Positions 1 through 12,068 of a stretch of DNA of 64,000 bases are shown here, one piece after another. The notes under the pieces are model-generated. The model saw only the letters and a program-made list of their open reading frames with translations. It was not told where the DNA came from and did no database searches. Origin of the DNA: Thalassia testudinum (taxonomy: Eukaryota > Streptophyta > Magnoliopsida > Alismatales > Hydrocharitaceae); contig JAZHRO010000050.1 in NCBI GenBank assembly GCA_037157565.1, positions 40,158,501-40,222,500 on the forward strand, read 5' to 3'. The position numbers and the translations under genes were made by a program. Numbering within the stretch: position 1 is the first letter of the stretch; the number at the start of each line of letters is the position of its first letter.

Positions 1-504
1 TTTCAATTTTGACTACGTTTGATTGGGTAATTTGAACAGAAGCCCAAATTAGGGAAAAATCCCATCTTAGATTCTATTTAAGGTTAAAGTGGGTTCAGAT
101 GGTCAAATCAAGGCTACTAAACCTCTTAGAATATTCTTCTATGAATTTTAGGTTATCTAGATTAATTTTATTTTGACAAAAACCTCTTCAATTTACGAGG
201 GTTTCAAATTAGGGTTTTAGTATGCTGTTTTGGTTCTCGGAATGTGTAAAACCCTATTTCTATCTGTGTGGACCCACTCTATGGAGTTTAATGATCAATT
301 GACCTTCAATTATCCCCTAACAAACCCTGTGGTTATTTTACATTTATGATGTGATGTTAAAACTGAAGATTTAGACATTTTTAATGTTTTCTTCTCAAAA
401 TGGATTTGCATGGAATTACGATCCTCAGGCGATCATGTAGGAGCATTTATCTCTTGATTCTGATTAATTAAAGCTAGTTATGGCTAATGATAGTGTTACC
501 ATAA
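1..504 (-). mobile_element. R1-family LTR fragment (copy A)
   Basis: This stretch aligns by eye with 4980-5665, 28020-28647 and 40960-41579. All four share the same succession of phrases and end in a variant of GTGTTACCATCA, here GTGTTACCATAA. It is the terminal part of an R1 LTR (family length about 2.7 kb) and runs off the left edge of the window. It abuts R2 internal sequence, so it probably inserted there, but its far end and target duplication are outside the window. There is no coding content. The minus strand is assigned from the PBS and polypurine tract of the related element at 38817-51498. Confidence 0.75.
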
Positions 505-1195
505 AAATTAGTCCCTGTAAATATTATATAGATGCTTATATTATAAGTCCCTCATACTAGATAGAAGGTTGATAAGTTGTGTACTTATCACCCCAACTTA
601 TTTAACCAATTAGAAATGAATTTACCAATGGCAAGCACTCAAGTAGCAAGTCCACATTTTAGTGGACACTTGAGCTGGTTGAGCCCGAAGACTTGAAGAG
701 TCTAAGTGTTCAGATCCTATTGTATTATTTCCTAAAGTTGAAAAACTCTTAATGCCTAAGTTTTTTTTTCCTAATTCAATTTTTTTTGTAAATAAAGAGA
801 AAATAAAAATAATTTACAGAGCTAGCAAAATAATTTAGAGATGAATATATCCACCCCCATTCCTATCTAATGTAATGTCATTGTATTAAAAAGACATGAA
901 ATAAATTAGAGTAGAGAAGAATTTCGTGATTACCCAATTACCTTTGAGATGAAAATACACTATATACATGCTGAGTTTAGTACCTTCAGCTAGGCACTCT
1001 ATACAAACAAGAAGAAATTAAGAATTCACAGGTGAATGATAAGATTAGAATAAAAAGATTCATCATGAAAATCGTAAGACGAAGATGTCCACAGATGTAG
1101 ATGAGATTGTAATGCAAACCCATGCCCTAGGGTTGAGTGGTTCTAAGGTTCTAGATGAAAATTACCCAGAACCAGAGATCATTATGCAAGCGGGG

Positions 1196-1525
1196 CTAGG
1201 CCTGCAGTTTAGTGGTATGCAACACAACTTTGAAATGTCGGAGAATAAGTAGATCTAAATCAATGGGCTCGTTTGTCCAGTTAATAGTTTGCTTAAAAAG
1301 ATAATCCATTATTGTGCACTTGTGTTTCATATCCATAAAAAGGTCATAAGGGTCCTGGTACAAGGTCGTTGGTTTCAGACACAATGGAACACTTAGATCA
1401 AAAATTCTATTTCCCTCTAAGTTAACTTCCCAAATTTTCACTTCCAAATTTCTACCCTCCAAAATCAAGGATTTCAAGACCTCCAAATTATTATACACCC
1501 CATCTAAAATATCCAAGTCAAACAA
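1196..1525 (-). pseudogene. R2 internal ORF, C-terminal part
   Basis: An open stretch of about 109 codons starting near FDLDILDGV. A related but more broken stretch occurs on the plus strand at about 14718-15010, with the same order of phrases (DILDGV, then E-x-RNL-x-VK, then LSVP). No known domain is recognisable. Retention of similar protein text in two copies of opposite orientation suggests that it was once translated, as the end of the same reading frame that begins at 2709. It is probably not a host gene. The function is unknown. Confidence 0.5.
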
Positions 1526-1578
1526 TTATAGCTGAATCAGGAATGACATGGGTACAATGATTTCAAAAATATCATCAT

Positions 1579-1872
1579 TTAGCTATTGGGGTGTGGTTGA
1601 GGAATGGGACTGTTGATTGAATCATCCAATAGAATAGGATTTGGATCCTCCAAGTTAGCCTCAACTGAATCAAATTCCTCAACTAAAGGGCCCTCAAATG
1701 GTTCATTGTATTCCTCAGGCCCATTTGTCTCACTAAAATCATTACCCTTCACTACAAGTGAGACTTCACCTACAGATTCTTCCCTCTCAGAATCAAAGAA
1801 TTCTGGATCAGCATTAATATATGTCTCAAGATCGTACGTTATTCCTTGGTACACAGAGACATTTTTCCTCAC
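1579..1872 (-). pseudogene. R2 internal ORF, acidic middle part
   Basis: About 97 codons rich in Asp, Glu, Ser and Pro. The sequence resembles the plus-strand ORF at 14390-14692: both have ERYIN or ETYIN near the start, an EEYN motif, then a run like NxEDxNP and a proline-rich end. No domain is recognised. It lies between the 2709-2038 segment and the 1525-1196 segment, on the same strand and with compatible spacing, so I read the three as parts of one decayed reading frame. An overlapping plus-strand ORF (1604-1879) is treated as a shadow. Confidence 0.5.
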
Positions 1873-2037
1873 ACCCTAGTTCAGGGATCCTGGGCGAAGA
1901 AATCAGTTCATCCCCAATAGGTTGCTCCAGACCATTAATGTAATCATCCCTGGTCTCATAAATGTGTCCCCCCCTACACGTGCTTGAGTGGGTTTTGACA
2001 TTGCCTCTCCTGAAGGGGGTTCATCCTGGAAATCATC

Positions 2038-2709
2038 TCAAGATTTAACTAGAGCAATCACAAATTTCATCCTTAACCTTGACAATTTCCCAAGTAAAAA
2101 GTAACTTGAATCCTTATCCTCAACATCTTGGAGCCAATCCAATAAATACTCATTACGATCATCAATCATTTGAATTAGAGGCTCCAATTCTTCAGTGCAT
2201 GGTGTTGGCTGAACTTGTAAAGATTGTATGGTATTCCTTAAGTTAGCTAACATCCTATCTTGGACTTGGTTCACTTGAGCCAAATGGTTTGATTCGGGGT
2301 TGGGTGGGTTCGAGTTCAATCCAAGGGAATCAAGAAATTGAGGTTCTTGGTGCCCTCCCTGATCATAGGTCATTTTGGGTTGTTCAAAGAGGGGTTATGA
2401 CCTATATGCAGTGTAATCCTGGCGAGGGTAGGGATTATAATTAGCATATCCTTCTTCATTATACATCATGTTAGATTGATCATAAAAGGGTGGACATCTA
2501 TAATCAATATAGCTTGGGGAAGGATAGAAATCACAATCATGATGTCCAGGGTTAAACCCTGAACATGGAGGTCTGGAATTGTATCCTCAATTCGAGTTAT
2601 CCCAACTAGTAGATGGTTGAGTACAGCACGGATAATAATCATCGTATTGGGGATAGGATGTGTCAGGCGGGTAGGAGTGGAAATGTGTGTAGGATGTGGA
2701 AGGATCCAT
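2038..2709 (-). pseudogene. R2 gag-position ORF, N-terminal part
   Basis: Reading from the ATG at 2709, the product starts MDPSTSY and is rich in Tyr, Pro and Ser. It then has a region with NLRNTIQ and EELEPLIQMIDD that could form helices or a coiled coil, ending near RMKFVIALVKS. In-frame stops interrupt the first part, for example after TSWDNSN. A homologous frame begins at 13523 on the plus strand. Its place next to the PBS side matches gag in Ty3/gypsy elements, but I see no zinc knuckle or retrotransposon gag signature, so the gag label is positional only. Confidence 0.55.
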
Positions 2710-2921
2710 GACAAAACGGGAGGAGGAGAAAGAAATGGAGCCCTACAGTACAAGCAATCAAACCTATCCTTAAGTGAGGCAGCCTAAGGATCTACAGACT
2801 CTTAGAACCCATCTTAAGATTATAAATGATTTAGTCTACTTCTATCTGATCAATCCAACCAGTTGAGGGAGTGATTGGGGAGAGGGTTCTTCCCTTGGCT
2901 TTCACCTTAGGTTCCTTTACC

Positions 2922-2936
2922 ACGGTCGTTTGACAC
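2922..2936 (-). promoter_or_regulatory. Conserved leader motif (minus copy)
   Basis: The reverse complement reads GTGTCAAACGACCGTG at 2921-2936. It is nearly identical to sites at 13281-13296 (R2 plus copy) and 56054-56069 (R3). All lie in the leader between PBS and coding region. The function is unknown; see findings. Confidence 0.5.
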
Positions 2937-2939
2937 TCC

Positions 2940-5665
2940 TGTTGTAGGGCGATCGAGGAGATTTATGAAATAGTCATCATAGTACACTCCTAAATCACAC
3001 AGCAAACACTTAAATTTATAAAACTCAAAATCTAGTTGGAGTCCATGGTCATTCGCAGGGAGCAAATATGGAATCCACGTAAATATCTAAATTCAGAATA
3101 AATGGGCACAGTAAATTGATCACAATAAAAGATATGTAATTAATAAACTGGTCAAATTGATTTTCATTAATAATCAATGTATCTCAAAAGTTCCTTAGGA
3201 TAAAAAGAATTAGAGAAGCAAAAAAATGGTGATTTGAATCACCAATTATTCTGCTTAATTTAAGCATGTATCCCAACTATTCAAATCAATCAAACAAATC
3301 AATAGTGTTCTCAATCTGATAATCCACATTAGCTCAGGCAACTAAATGTTTTTGCAATATCAAAACCAATACCTTAGTCAGACGCCTCCCATCAGAGCCA
3401 GATGACTTAACTTTCATAACACAGCCCATAGAAGGCATGTAAGGTGCCAAAGCATCCTTCTCTCAAGGCAGACAAGGGAAACTCAGAGGCTAACTGTAAG
3501 CCTCTCTTTCTTTAGCACGCACCTAAGGTATTCCAAGACGAAGCAAAACTCTCCCCGTTCCTCTCATAAATTTCTCTTCTTTCTCTCAGAACTGGGGCTA
3601 ATCGCGTATACAGGTGGGTAAACGGGCCATGTACTGGGTCCAAACCTGCAGGCGTGATCGTAGATGAGGAGTGCATGAGGGCGTGCGTGGGAGGGACTCG
3701 ACCCCTCGTGTTCTTGGGTGATAAGCGTAGGATAATTTTTCCACTTATACCGCTTAGCTTGCTTTTGCGTTTACAATGTGGGACTTTGTTCCCCACCTCC
3801 CTTTTCATGCATAGCTGCTGCTGAGATCACTTTAATTAAGCTTGAAGATAATGCCTTTTGTGCAATTGAAGTCCTATGGAGGCTCTTGGAACTGAGCCAT
3901 AGCACCTAGAGTTGATATTGCAGATGAATGCAGTCGAAGAGCAACAACTAGAGCCGAAGAAGATGGTGGCGGTGGTAGTTGTTCGGCGGAGTACCTGAAA
4001 CTCAAAATAAAGCCTTGCGGCCAAGTCAAAGTAGCTCAAAAGATTTTCCGTGAAGTGGCGAGTGTGCTGGAGGTGATTTTAGGGAGTGGCGTGCTCTGAT
4101 GTGGGTGGTCGATGATGGAGAAGGCAAGCGAAGAAGTTTGAGTTTGGTGGACTACGTGGATGGTCAATAGGTGAAATTGGTTTAGCACTTTTGAAGAGTG
4201 AGTTGTGGTGGAGCTTCTAGGAGTTGTAGCCTGTGGATTAATGGTCTATGGAGGGCGGATGGCAATGCTGGAGCATGGCCGAAGAGGAAGAAGACGAAGG
4301 GAGAATGGGTGGTTTGTCGGTCGAAATAGGGAGAGAAAGAGATAGGAAGATTTAGGAGGAGTGGAAAGATTACGCCTAGCTAAGGGACGAAGGGAAAGAT
4401 GGTCCATGCTAGCTTTAATTGGCTGGCGTCGGAGGGGACAAACTCTCCAGTTGAAGAAGCAATGACGATGATGGGGTCTCGGAGCTCCTGATTTGTCCTT
4501 CGAGGAGCAGAAGAAGGAGAAGAAGATGATCCCGCTACTTATGGTTTGTAGCAGAGGGTGAGGAATTCGAAGAAAGGAGTGTCACCGGAGCTATGGTGGA
4601 GGTGGCCAAAGAGAGAGAGAAATTTAAAGAATTGAGGCCAAATCGAGCTAAGGAGCAAGGCCACGTTAAGGGGACCTCTTAAAGGCCAAAGGGCCACTTC
4701 CAAGCTTGGAAACAGGCTCAAGGACCTCAAAGTTTTGGGGAAGAGGATCCCTGATCTTGAGGAGTTTGTATAAGCTCTATGGTGTAAATCAGAATCCAAG
4801 GCATGGTTCTGATGATTGGGGATTTTCTTAAGATCATTCCTTCCAATTTTGGAAGGATTTAGTAGAGAAATCAGGGAGAAATCCTAGATTGAAGATCAGT
4901 GCTTTGGGTTCCTCCTATCAATGGAGGTAGGGACTGTTTTGAAGAAAATGACAAGTTAGGTGGTTGTTTGCAATTATTTTGAAAGTTAGGGGCTTAATTG
5001 AGAGGAATAGAGTTTAAATGGACTAAAATGCAAATTAGGTCAAGATAGACTCTAATTGGGACCAAAATGGTTAAAACTAAAATATGAGTTCATTAGATTC
5101 CTTGGGTCCAAATTCTGTTACAAACCTAATCTGGACCAAAGGAATCTAATGGCGAAGTCATATTTTAGTTTTAACCAACTTTGACTAGGTAATTTGCGTA
5201 AAAACCCAAATTAGGGTAGAATTTCGTCTAAGACTGTTCAAGGTCAAAGTAGGTTCAAATGGTCAAACCAAGGGTAGAAAAACCTCAAGAAATAATTTTC
5301 TATGAATTTTCAGAGGTTTATATGAATTTTCTCCCGACCAAAACCTTACTAATTTTTGCGGATCTAAAATTAGGGTTTTGTGTTATGATTCAATTCTCAA
5401 AATGTGTGAAACCATGTTACTATTTGTATGGGCCAACTTATTAGACTTTAATGCTCATTGGACCTTAGATTAACCCATGGAAAACCCTTTGGTTACTCTA
5501 CATTCATGATGTGATGTTAAAATTGCAAAATTAACCCTGTTTTAATGTTTTCTTGTAAGAATGGATTTTCATGGAATTATTACCCTCAGGCAACTATGTA
5601 GGAGCATTTGTCAGTTGATTATGACTAATTAAAGCTAGTTATGGCTCACAATGGTGTTACCGTTA
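2940..5665 (-). mobile_element. R1 solo LTR (copy B)
   Basis: It begins TGTTGTAGGG and ends GTTACCGTTA (family consensus ending CCATCA), 2726 bp, and is collinear with copies at 24434-28647 and 38817-41579. It splits the R2 internal region, because the text on both sides joins to match 13230-13320. The flanks ACTCC (2935-2939) and GCTCC (5666-5670) look like a 5-bp target duplication with one change. No internal region is present, so it is a solo LTR left by recombination. The ORFs inside it are not conserved as proteins. Confidence 0.8.
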
Positions 5666-6650
5666 GCTCCCCTAGCAAGACATTAGTTGGACAGGTAGAA
5701 GCTGATTAATCGTAAATAATCTCGATCTGAACCCCGAAAAGAGACTCAAATCCTTAAGGCCAATGTTTATTCTATTTTGATTAGGCTTAGGTTTGATTGT
5801 GCTCTAAAATGTGATAGGCCCTTTAGATAGGTTGTGCCATTAAATATCAATTAATTCATGTGTGCGTGCATAACTAAGGTTTTCAAATAAGGTTATTTGA
5901 AGATGTGTCTTGTAAGAGTTAACCTTGTTTAGTAGCTTTTAGATTTCAATTCTTAGGTGTATCCAACCAAGGTTTAGTTGGCACACCAAGTTTTGAAAGC
6001 ACAGGTTCAAATATTTTCCTTTAAAACTAAAAAAAATGTGGAGTGCCTGGTTAATTCCTAAAAGTTGAATCTTAAGGGGCAACTACTCAATGAATCAATT
6101 TTGTGTTAAGTGGTGTGGCCTAGATAAATCAGACAAATATCTGAAGCACCACTAATTAAGGCACCCAATCAGTTTTAGCCTATTCTATTGTCGAATCAGT
6201 TATTCGTATAATGTGTTGAGTTGTATTACGTCCTTAGGTCGACTCCCTAGTTAAGTAATTGAATTGGACAAGAGTGGTGCACTTTAATGTGTGTGGGTGT
6301 ATAAGGTGTGTAAGTTTAAATAAATTCCACAATCATATTTCTTTTATATGTGCGAGGTTGAGGTGGGTGGAGGTGGCAAACAAATAATATAATCTACCTA
6401 AGGATTTATGAGAATGCCTAGGTTGATTTATGTTTGTATTATTATGTGGTGGAATGAAAACTAGTGGGTGGGAGGTGGGGTACAGTTACAAAACCATCAT
6501 TAGCACTTTTCTTCAATCTAACCACTCTAGCCTAGCTCGGAGAGTACTTGTAATCATAGCAAGATTAGAAAAAAGGTGAGATAAAAGTTAGGCAAGGTGG
6601 AAAATGTGGTAAAACCAAAGAGTGCTGCCTCCATGGCAACGATTCCAAAG
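5666..6650 (-). mobile_element. R2 element, minus copy: leader region
   Basis: The reverse complement aligns with 12305-13265: both contain the same non-coding text (for example the CACCTAATAATG and GTAGATTGG area at 12490-12550 against 6380-6440). This is the untranslated leader between PBS and the first reading frame. No ORF is supported. Confidence 0.7.
6631..6648 (-). other. Degenerate primer-binding site, R2 minus copy
   Basis: On the minus strand it reads TTGGAATCGTTGCCATGG, next to the LTR end at 6651. It resembles the complement of the plant tRNA-Asp 3' end (TGGCGCCGTTGCCGGGG), with about five differences. The position is right and the match is weak. Confidence 0.5.
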
Positions 6651-7742
6651 TGATGAGTGAGATTTTGTACGCAAAAAGTTTGAGTTAAAAACCCATCGTA
6701 GTGCATAAAAATCCACTATAAAATAAATTTTACCAAAATTCTAGTGAGTCTCAGGTCAAACACGAGGAGGCTACATCGATTCTAAACCCATAATTATATT
6801 TTTTTCTAATTTTTTATAAAGAAATCATTCACAATGCTAATCTACTTGCAATATAAACAAGCAAGAGAGAAAGAGAGAGAGAACATCTTTTGTAACTAGG
6901 GTAATAATGTCTATTACAACTAATTGTTACAACAATAAAGCTAAAAATCTACACAACAAAATGATAAAAATATAAGGGATGAGAGAATATATTCCTCGAC
7001 GAATGCTTGGAGGACGAGTCAGACGATTGACTCCTGGAGCAAAGAGAGTGAAGATGAAGGAAGGAGGGCGAATCTGGAAGAACTGAGGAGGAGGCAGGGA
7101 GTCATCGTCGCGAGATTTGCTTCCGAAATGGGGCCTAGAGGTCAGCTAGTAAGAGCTTCGCAAAGGGGGTGAGAAGTGGAAAATTTTATGTTTTTACTCT
7201 AGCGAAGCTTCCCGTAGCTTGAGAGTACTAGAGCGAGCTTGAGAACATTATTCTTACCTCTTTGGGAGGTTGAGAGAAGAAGGGATGAAAAATGAGGAGG
7301 GGATATGTGCCCATTTATAGATGGAGTTCAAGCTCAAAAACATCCTTTTAAAGCTTTCAAATTGAATGCAAGGCCTTTAGTGATGGATGCGCACGTCATT
7401 GTAACCGCACGTCACTGAAGCCGCTCATCACTGAAGCTGCACATGCATCCTCGGCCGTACGATGCTGATCGAAGGCTCTCATACGGCCACATCGATGTCA
7501 TATTGACTTTATCCATTAAAGGCCTAGGCTGATCGTAGCTGTTCAATTAAGATCGGAGGGCAAAGATCACTCGCACACCGCTTGGTCCTCATCAGTTAAG
7601 GGGCGATGTAGCCCCTTTATATGCCATTGGATGAAGATCAGAGGACTGAGGAGCGCTCTTAATAGTGCTTTACAAATCGTGCCCCTCGCATTAGCTGGTA
7701 CGTCATCGCTCGAGTCTTAATCGCACGACACTCATCGCATAA
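6651..7742 (-). mobile_element. R2 5' LTR, minus copy, PBS-proximal part
   Basis: The reverse complement of 6651-6900 matches LTR ends at 12100-12290 and 17830-18052. It ends at the start of a second R2 LTR at 7743. The rest of this LTR is at 18053-18896, so it was split by the plus-strand R2 element. Joined, it would be about 1.9 kb. A TATA-like box TATAAATG lies at 7312-7319 on the minus strand. The short ORFs within are not conserved. Confidence 0.65.
7312..7319 (-). promoter_or_regulatory. TATA-like box in R2 minus LTR
   Basis: TATAAATG on the minus strand, inside the 5' LTR and upstream of the PBS in the transcription direction. It is a candidate core promoter, by position and motif only. 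Confidence 0.35.
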
Positions 7743-8270
7743 TGATGTAGACAAATCTATTTCACATAAACTATCCATTTTTGCATGTTCTTAGGTGTAT
7801 AATTGCATTGAGCATTATAAATATTGCATAGCATGTGTCATTATGCATTTAGATTAGTTTGTACAAATTTTAGGTTAATTTACCATTTTTATGGTCAGGA
7901 GATAGGGTGATATTTATAGAGACCTTGAATTGAAGATCCAACCATGCGGATATGATCATGGTGATGATTGGAGTCCAATGCCTCCAAGATTGCCTTGATC
8001 GAACTTCTACAGCATCAGATGCAGTTCGAGGAAGATCAGAGGACAATGGCCAAGGAGGTGAAAATCTGTACCTCAGATGAAGAATTCCAATCAAATGGAT
8101 GGGTTTGGATGTATGATCGCAGGCCAACGGCGTAAAAATCAATTTAATCCGACAATCGTGGCACCACTTACAAAACAAAGGAGATGGATGGCCATGATGG
8201 AGCCACCTGGTGCCATCACAGCTGCCCAGCACCTCCTGCAGCGCCTCCTCTTTGAACGCACGATCAATCT

Positions 8271-8302
8271 CAGCCGTTGGATCTCCATCCAATGGCTGAG
8301 AT
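8271..8302. repeat. LTR inverted repeat (hairpin-capable)
   Basis: The segment CTCAGCCGTTGGAT is followed by an imperfect inverted copy ending GGCTGAG. Equivalent palindromes occur at 18239-18270 and 37328-37359 in other R2 LTRs. Confidence 0.6.
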
Positions 8303-9361
8303 GCGTCCTAGATGCACCCGCTTACTTCTAAAGAGCGAGGCCAAAAGAAGATCTCGATCATTGGATTCAGATCCAATGGGTGACAGAGCGTGTGGAGAAA
8401 ATCAAGAACTCCCCTCAAGCAGCCTTGTAGCGCAATAATGAAGAACCTCTCGCGAAAAGCATGACACACACTCGAATACGCATGAGCAGACTAAATCTGT
8501 GAAGAGGTGCGACGCACGAAATTGCACTGTTGGATGCAGCACGAACGGTCGATAGAGTAGAGACATGGCACCTTCTCGTGCATCGCATGAATGACTACGC
8601 TGCACGTGCATGATGAGGCACCATCGAACACGCCATCGATGTGGGTAGTATATGAGTCGAAAACGAAGCATGCGCATGCGATCTAAGCCATTCGATTGAA
8701 TGATTGGACGACTAAGAATGGTTGGGTGCGATTAAGCAGTGAACAGCTAAAGGCCATGAGTCGCGTAACGTGGCACGACAAGAGGCATTGGATGCGCAAT
8801 GAATAGCCATCTTTGCACATAGTCTTTAGCAACAGCAGTCTTTGGTGATGTTTACATGTGTCACTAAAGGTTGTATATTAAATCTTAAGGCCTTTAAAAT
8901 GACTTTATTGCCCTTCCTCAACAATGAAAGGAACCTCATACCTCTCATTTTCTTCATCCTGTCGGTTGTTCTCTCACCTCCTCCAAAGCTCTAAGAGCTG
9001 GTCCCATACCCAGGATGCTCCATTAAAGGTAGAGTAAAATAATTTTCCCATCTTCTCACCCCCTTCGTGGAGCATCCTGTGGTTGTCTTCTCACCACGAT
9101 TCTGTAAGCGGATCCAACTGCGACATCACCATGCTTCGTTCTTCATCCTTTAGCTTCTTTCTCCCTCGTCTAGCATCTCATCCTCATCATCCGAGCACTC
9201 CGTGAACGCAGCTCATCCTCTAAGTTGCCGTCAAGGAGGATTTTCTCATCACTCTCTTTTTATCACTTTCTAGTGTAGATTTCCAGCTTTCTAGTTATAG
9301 AAATTAATTGTAATGAATAGATAGTTATAAAATATTGGTTCTCTTTCTCTCTTTCTTCTTT

Positions 9362-9366
9362 ATATT
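9362..9366. repeat. Target-site duplication ATATT, left of S1
   Basis: ATATT immediately precedes the S1 start and recurs at 12064-12068 directly after its end. Confidence 0.85.
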
Positions 9367-12063
9367 TGTAACGAACGCATGCCCCAGACGTCTTTTAAGA
9401 CGTCTGGGAGGTGGCCCAAACGTCGGACCAGACGTCAGTGATCACATCCATACGTCTGACCAAACGTCTGGGATCGTTTCCAGACGTCTGGAAATCCGTT
9501 AATTTCGACACGCACGGGTCGTCTGTGCGCCTGAGCGCGCAGACCGAATATTCGCTTATTCCCTCTTTCCCTGCGGCCGCAGACGCCTGCCGTGTCCTCT
9601 CTCTCCTCCTCGTGCGGCCTTAAAAGGCCACGCGCTCCCTCCCGTCGTCTCCATCGTCTCCTCCCTCTTCTCCTTCAGCCAGTGAGCGTGAGCTCAAGCG
9701 CGAGGGCGGCAGCGGCGGCCGCAGTGAGCGCGGAGGAGGTGCGGCGTGCGAGAGCGGAGATCTGTCGTGAGGGCGAGCTCGCCAGGGCTGCTAGGGCCGG
9801 CCGGCGGAGGGCGTGGGGGGCGCGGAGTGACACGGAGGGGGGACTGCTGCGGTCTGAACAGCAGGAGCGCGAGGTGCGACGCGGGCGGTGTCACGAGCGG
9901 AGGCCAAGTGGCGCCCTGATTCTGGAATAATTTCCAGAATCAGACGTCTGGGTTGATAGCCAGACGGCCAGGGAGACGTCTGGAAGACCTTCCAGACGTC
10001 TGAAAGGTGAGTTTTTCCATCTTCTTCTTCCTTCCTGTCGACTGACCGTACTGAGGGAGGGAGATGGGTGTGCGCAGGCTCGGTGATTCGCCATCCAACG
10101 CGAATCAGAAGTCTGGCTGTTGTACCAGACGGTGGGAGCGATCTCTAGATGTCTGGGGTGACCATCGGACGTCTGGGAGCAAGGCCAGACGTCCCCTCAG
10201 ACTTCTAGATGTTTGGGAAACCACGCTGAATAGGTAATTCTCTGATCCACTTTTTAAGACGTCTGGAAGAAGTTCCAGACGTCTGATTTTGCACAGTGTC
10301 ATCGTTTTCGACCCGTTTAGGGCCCGTTCGGGTTTCATTTTCCGCGATTCGAGTTGCGTTCTTTTCAGAATTAATCCCTCTACTGGTCTACAGTAGCTAT
10401 ACATTGTTTTGAGACACTCCTTGTGTTTGATCCTTGTGATAGGACCTCCTTCAGTTGCAGTCTTGGGAGTCGCGGAGGCACGCAGGATTCCCGATCATGC
10501 CCCCATTACTCCCGTTGTACCTGGTAGAGTGGTTTTAAGTTATTAATAAAATCTGTTAAAGTATGGAACCATAACTAGAACCTAGGACGTTGCATGAATC
10601 CTAGGAATGAGAAATATATGATAGCTCCTAGGTGTTGCATGAATCCTAGGGCTGGAAAACTAGATTGTACGATAGATCCTAGGATATGGCATGAATCCTA
10701 GGATGGGAAAAACTAGTGGAATGTATAATATTGCAGTCTTGGAAAATGGAAAGAGATATAAAGCTGCCTGTAATTTGAATTAGCAGCTGCCTGTTGTGAA
10801 TAAATAACGTGGTTGAGAACAGGGATTGTAAGAATGTGAAACTGGAAAGTGAAACCTGGATGTTTGAGTAAAAAGGATGGAACCCTACGGGGAAGTAGGA
10901 GTAGAACTCCTGGAAAGTGAATGGAATAGTATTGGAGAAGTGAGCTGGCCCTTGAGTACGGAGTACCAAGGAGAGAGACTGTCCCCCCTGTTTAGTGCAG
11001 AGCGGAGCCAGCCGCCCCAGGGACCCGGGGTTAGGACTGGCCACTCTGTACCGACTTGCTGGCCCTCGCGTATGCAGTACCGAGGAGAGCTACTAGTGTA
11101 GGGAGGTACCAGCTACCCCACGGGCCCCGGGGTTCTGCTAGCCTCCCACATCGACTTGTTAGGCCCGCTGGGGCAAACCAGGGTAGTTAGGCGAGGGTGC
11201 GCAGACTGTGGAGGGCCAAGGCCCCAGTTTGGTTACTGTGGAGGGGTTGGACCCCTGTTACTGAGAGGGCTCTGCCCTGGACTGGTTCCGTGCTGTGCTT
11301 TGGGCGCACCCGTTAACGGAAACGACTGACCGCGTGCCAGTACGGGTTAGCTACCTGTGCGCTTATTGCGCGTGCCGTAGTCACCGTTACGTCTGTCAGT
11401 GACCTTGGGGTGGTTGGCAGAGGGTAGGATCACCACGGGGGACTCTCCCGGCCAGGAGAGCACCACGTGCTACTTTTACTTTTTGGAAAAGACTGCAATC
11501 AAGATCATTCCCACGAGGAACATTCGAGATCAAGAAAAAGATCTGGGGAATAAATGAAATAGCGAGACAATTGAAAGATGTGAATAAAAAAAGTAATAGA
11601 ACATAACAGCTACTGTACACTCTACTGTTGTCTTTAGTTTAGTTGCCACTCTACTCAGCATTTTGCTGAAGTGTTACACTCGTTACCTTTTTCAGGACCA
11701 GGTGTTGAGTAGCCAGGGCCAGCGGCTGCAGAGGACGCTGGGCCGAGTAGGGTCCAGTAGAGTTACCACTGTCTTTTGTACCTCTTTGTTTCCGTTATAG
11801 TGAGTAGTTCTTGTTTTCACTGTACTTTTCTTTACTTGCAGTTCATGTTATATGATAAATGTTGTTCTACTGTTGTGGTGGTATATACTATAGTAGTTTC
11901 TTTCCTTACTGCTTACTTTCTTACTGTTAGTTATATTCATGCTGAATGTGGTTTATTTTTACTGCTCTTTTGGTTACTTCCTCGTTGGACGACTAGGTCT
12001 TGGGATTAGTCGAGTCGGTCCGGTTCTCGTGTCTCGTAAGGACTCGGGAACTGGGTCGTTACA
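9367..12063. mobile_element. S1: 2.7 kb solo LTR inserted in R2 LTR
   Basis: It starts TGTAACGA and ends TCGTTACA, giving perfect 8-bp inverted termini with the TG..CA ends of LTRs. A perfect 5-bp duplication ATATT flanks it. The interrupted R2 LTR reads through in the copy at 17770-17830, which confirms the insertion. No internal domain, PBS or coding gene is visible, so it is a large solo LTR or a non-autonomous unit. Long GC-rich LTRs with these termini resemble plant Ty3/gypsy chromoviruses of the Tekay/Del type, but that assignment and the strand are inference. At 9540-10100 it is far more GC-rich than its surroundings. Confidence 0.85.
9384..10290. repeat. Dispersed CAGACGTCTG palindrome cluster
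   Basis: At least a dozen copies of CAGACGT or its complement occur here, many as the full palindrome CAGACGTCTG (for example 9481-9490, 9941-9950, 9993-10002, 10277-10286), often in closely spaced facing pairs. They lie in the first third of the S1 LTR. The ACGT core is the type bound by plant bZIP factors; any regulatory role is inference. Confidence 0.7.
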
Positions 12064-12068
12064 ATATT
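12064..12068. repeat. Target-site duplication ATATT, right of S1
   Basis: Identical to 9362-9366. Confidence 0.85.

Larger units (their letters stand above)
505..2939 (-). mobile_element. R2 element, minus copy: internal region, distal part
   Basis: The reverse complement of this region matches 13270-15680 along its length, as shown by shared protein fragments and by shared non-coding text such as the paired TAAGTTG/TTATCA phrases near 570-640 and 15600-15650. It is the internal part of a Ty3/gypsy-type element lying on the minus strand. It carries a degraded long reading frame (2709 to 1196) and no reverse transcriptase or integrase. It continues at 5666-6650 after an R1 LTR insertion. The element's 3' LTR would lie left of the window. 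Confidence 0.7.

Noticed and set aside
8271..8302. Palindrome considered as a rho-independent terminator or MITE end
   Set aside because: It is internal to an LTR and repeated in other R2 LTRs at the same place. There is no flanking duplication or T tract, and the organism is a plant.
9592..9930. 112-codon GC-rich plus-strand ORF with an Arg/Ala-rich product
   Set aside because: It lies inside the S1 solo LTR, overlaps an ORF on the other strand and has only low-complexity Arg/Ala/Glu content. High GC reduces stops by chance.
11776..12009. Hydrophobic 77-codon ORF that could look like a membrane protein
   Set aside because: A T-rich stretch of the S1 LTR makes any frame hydrophobic. No homologue or conserved copy is in the window.
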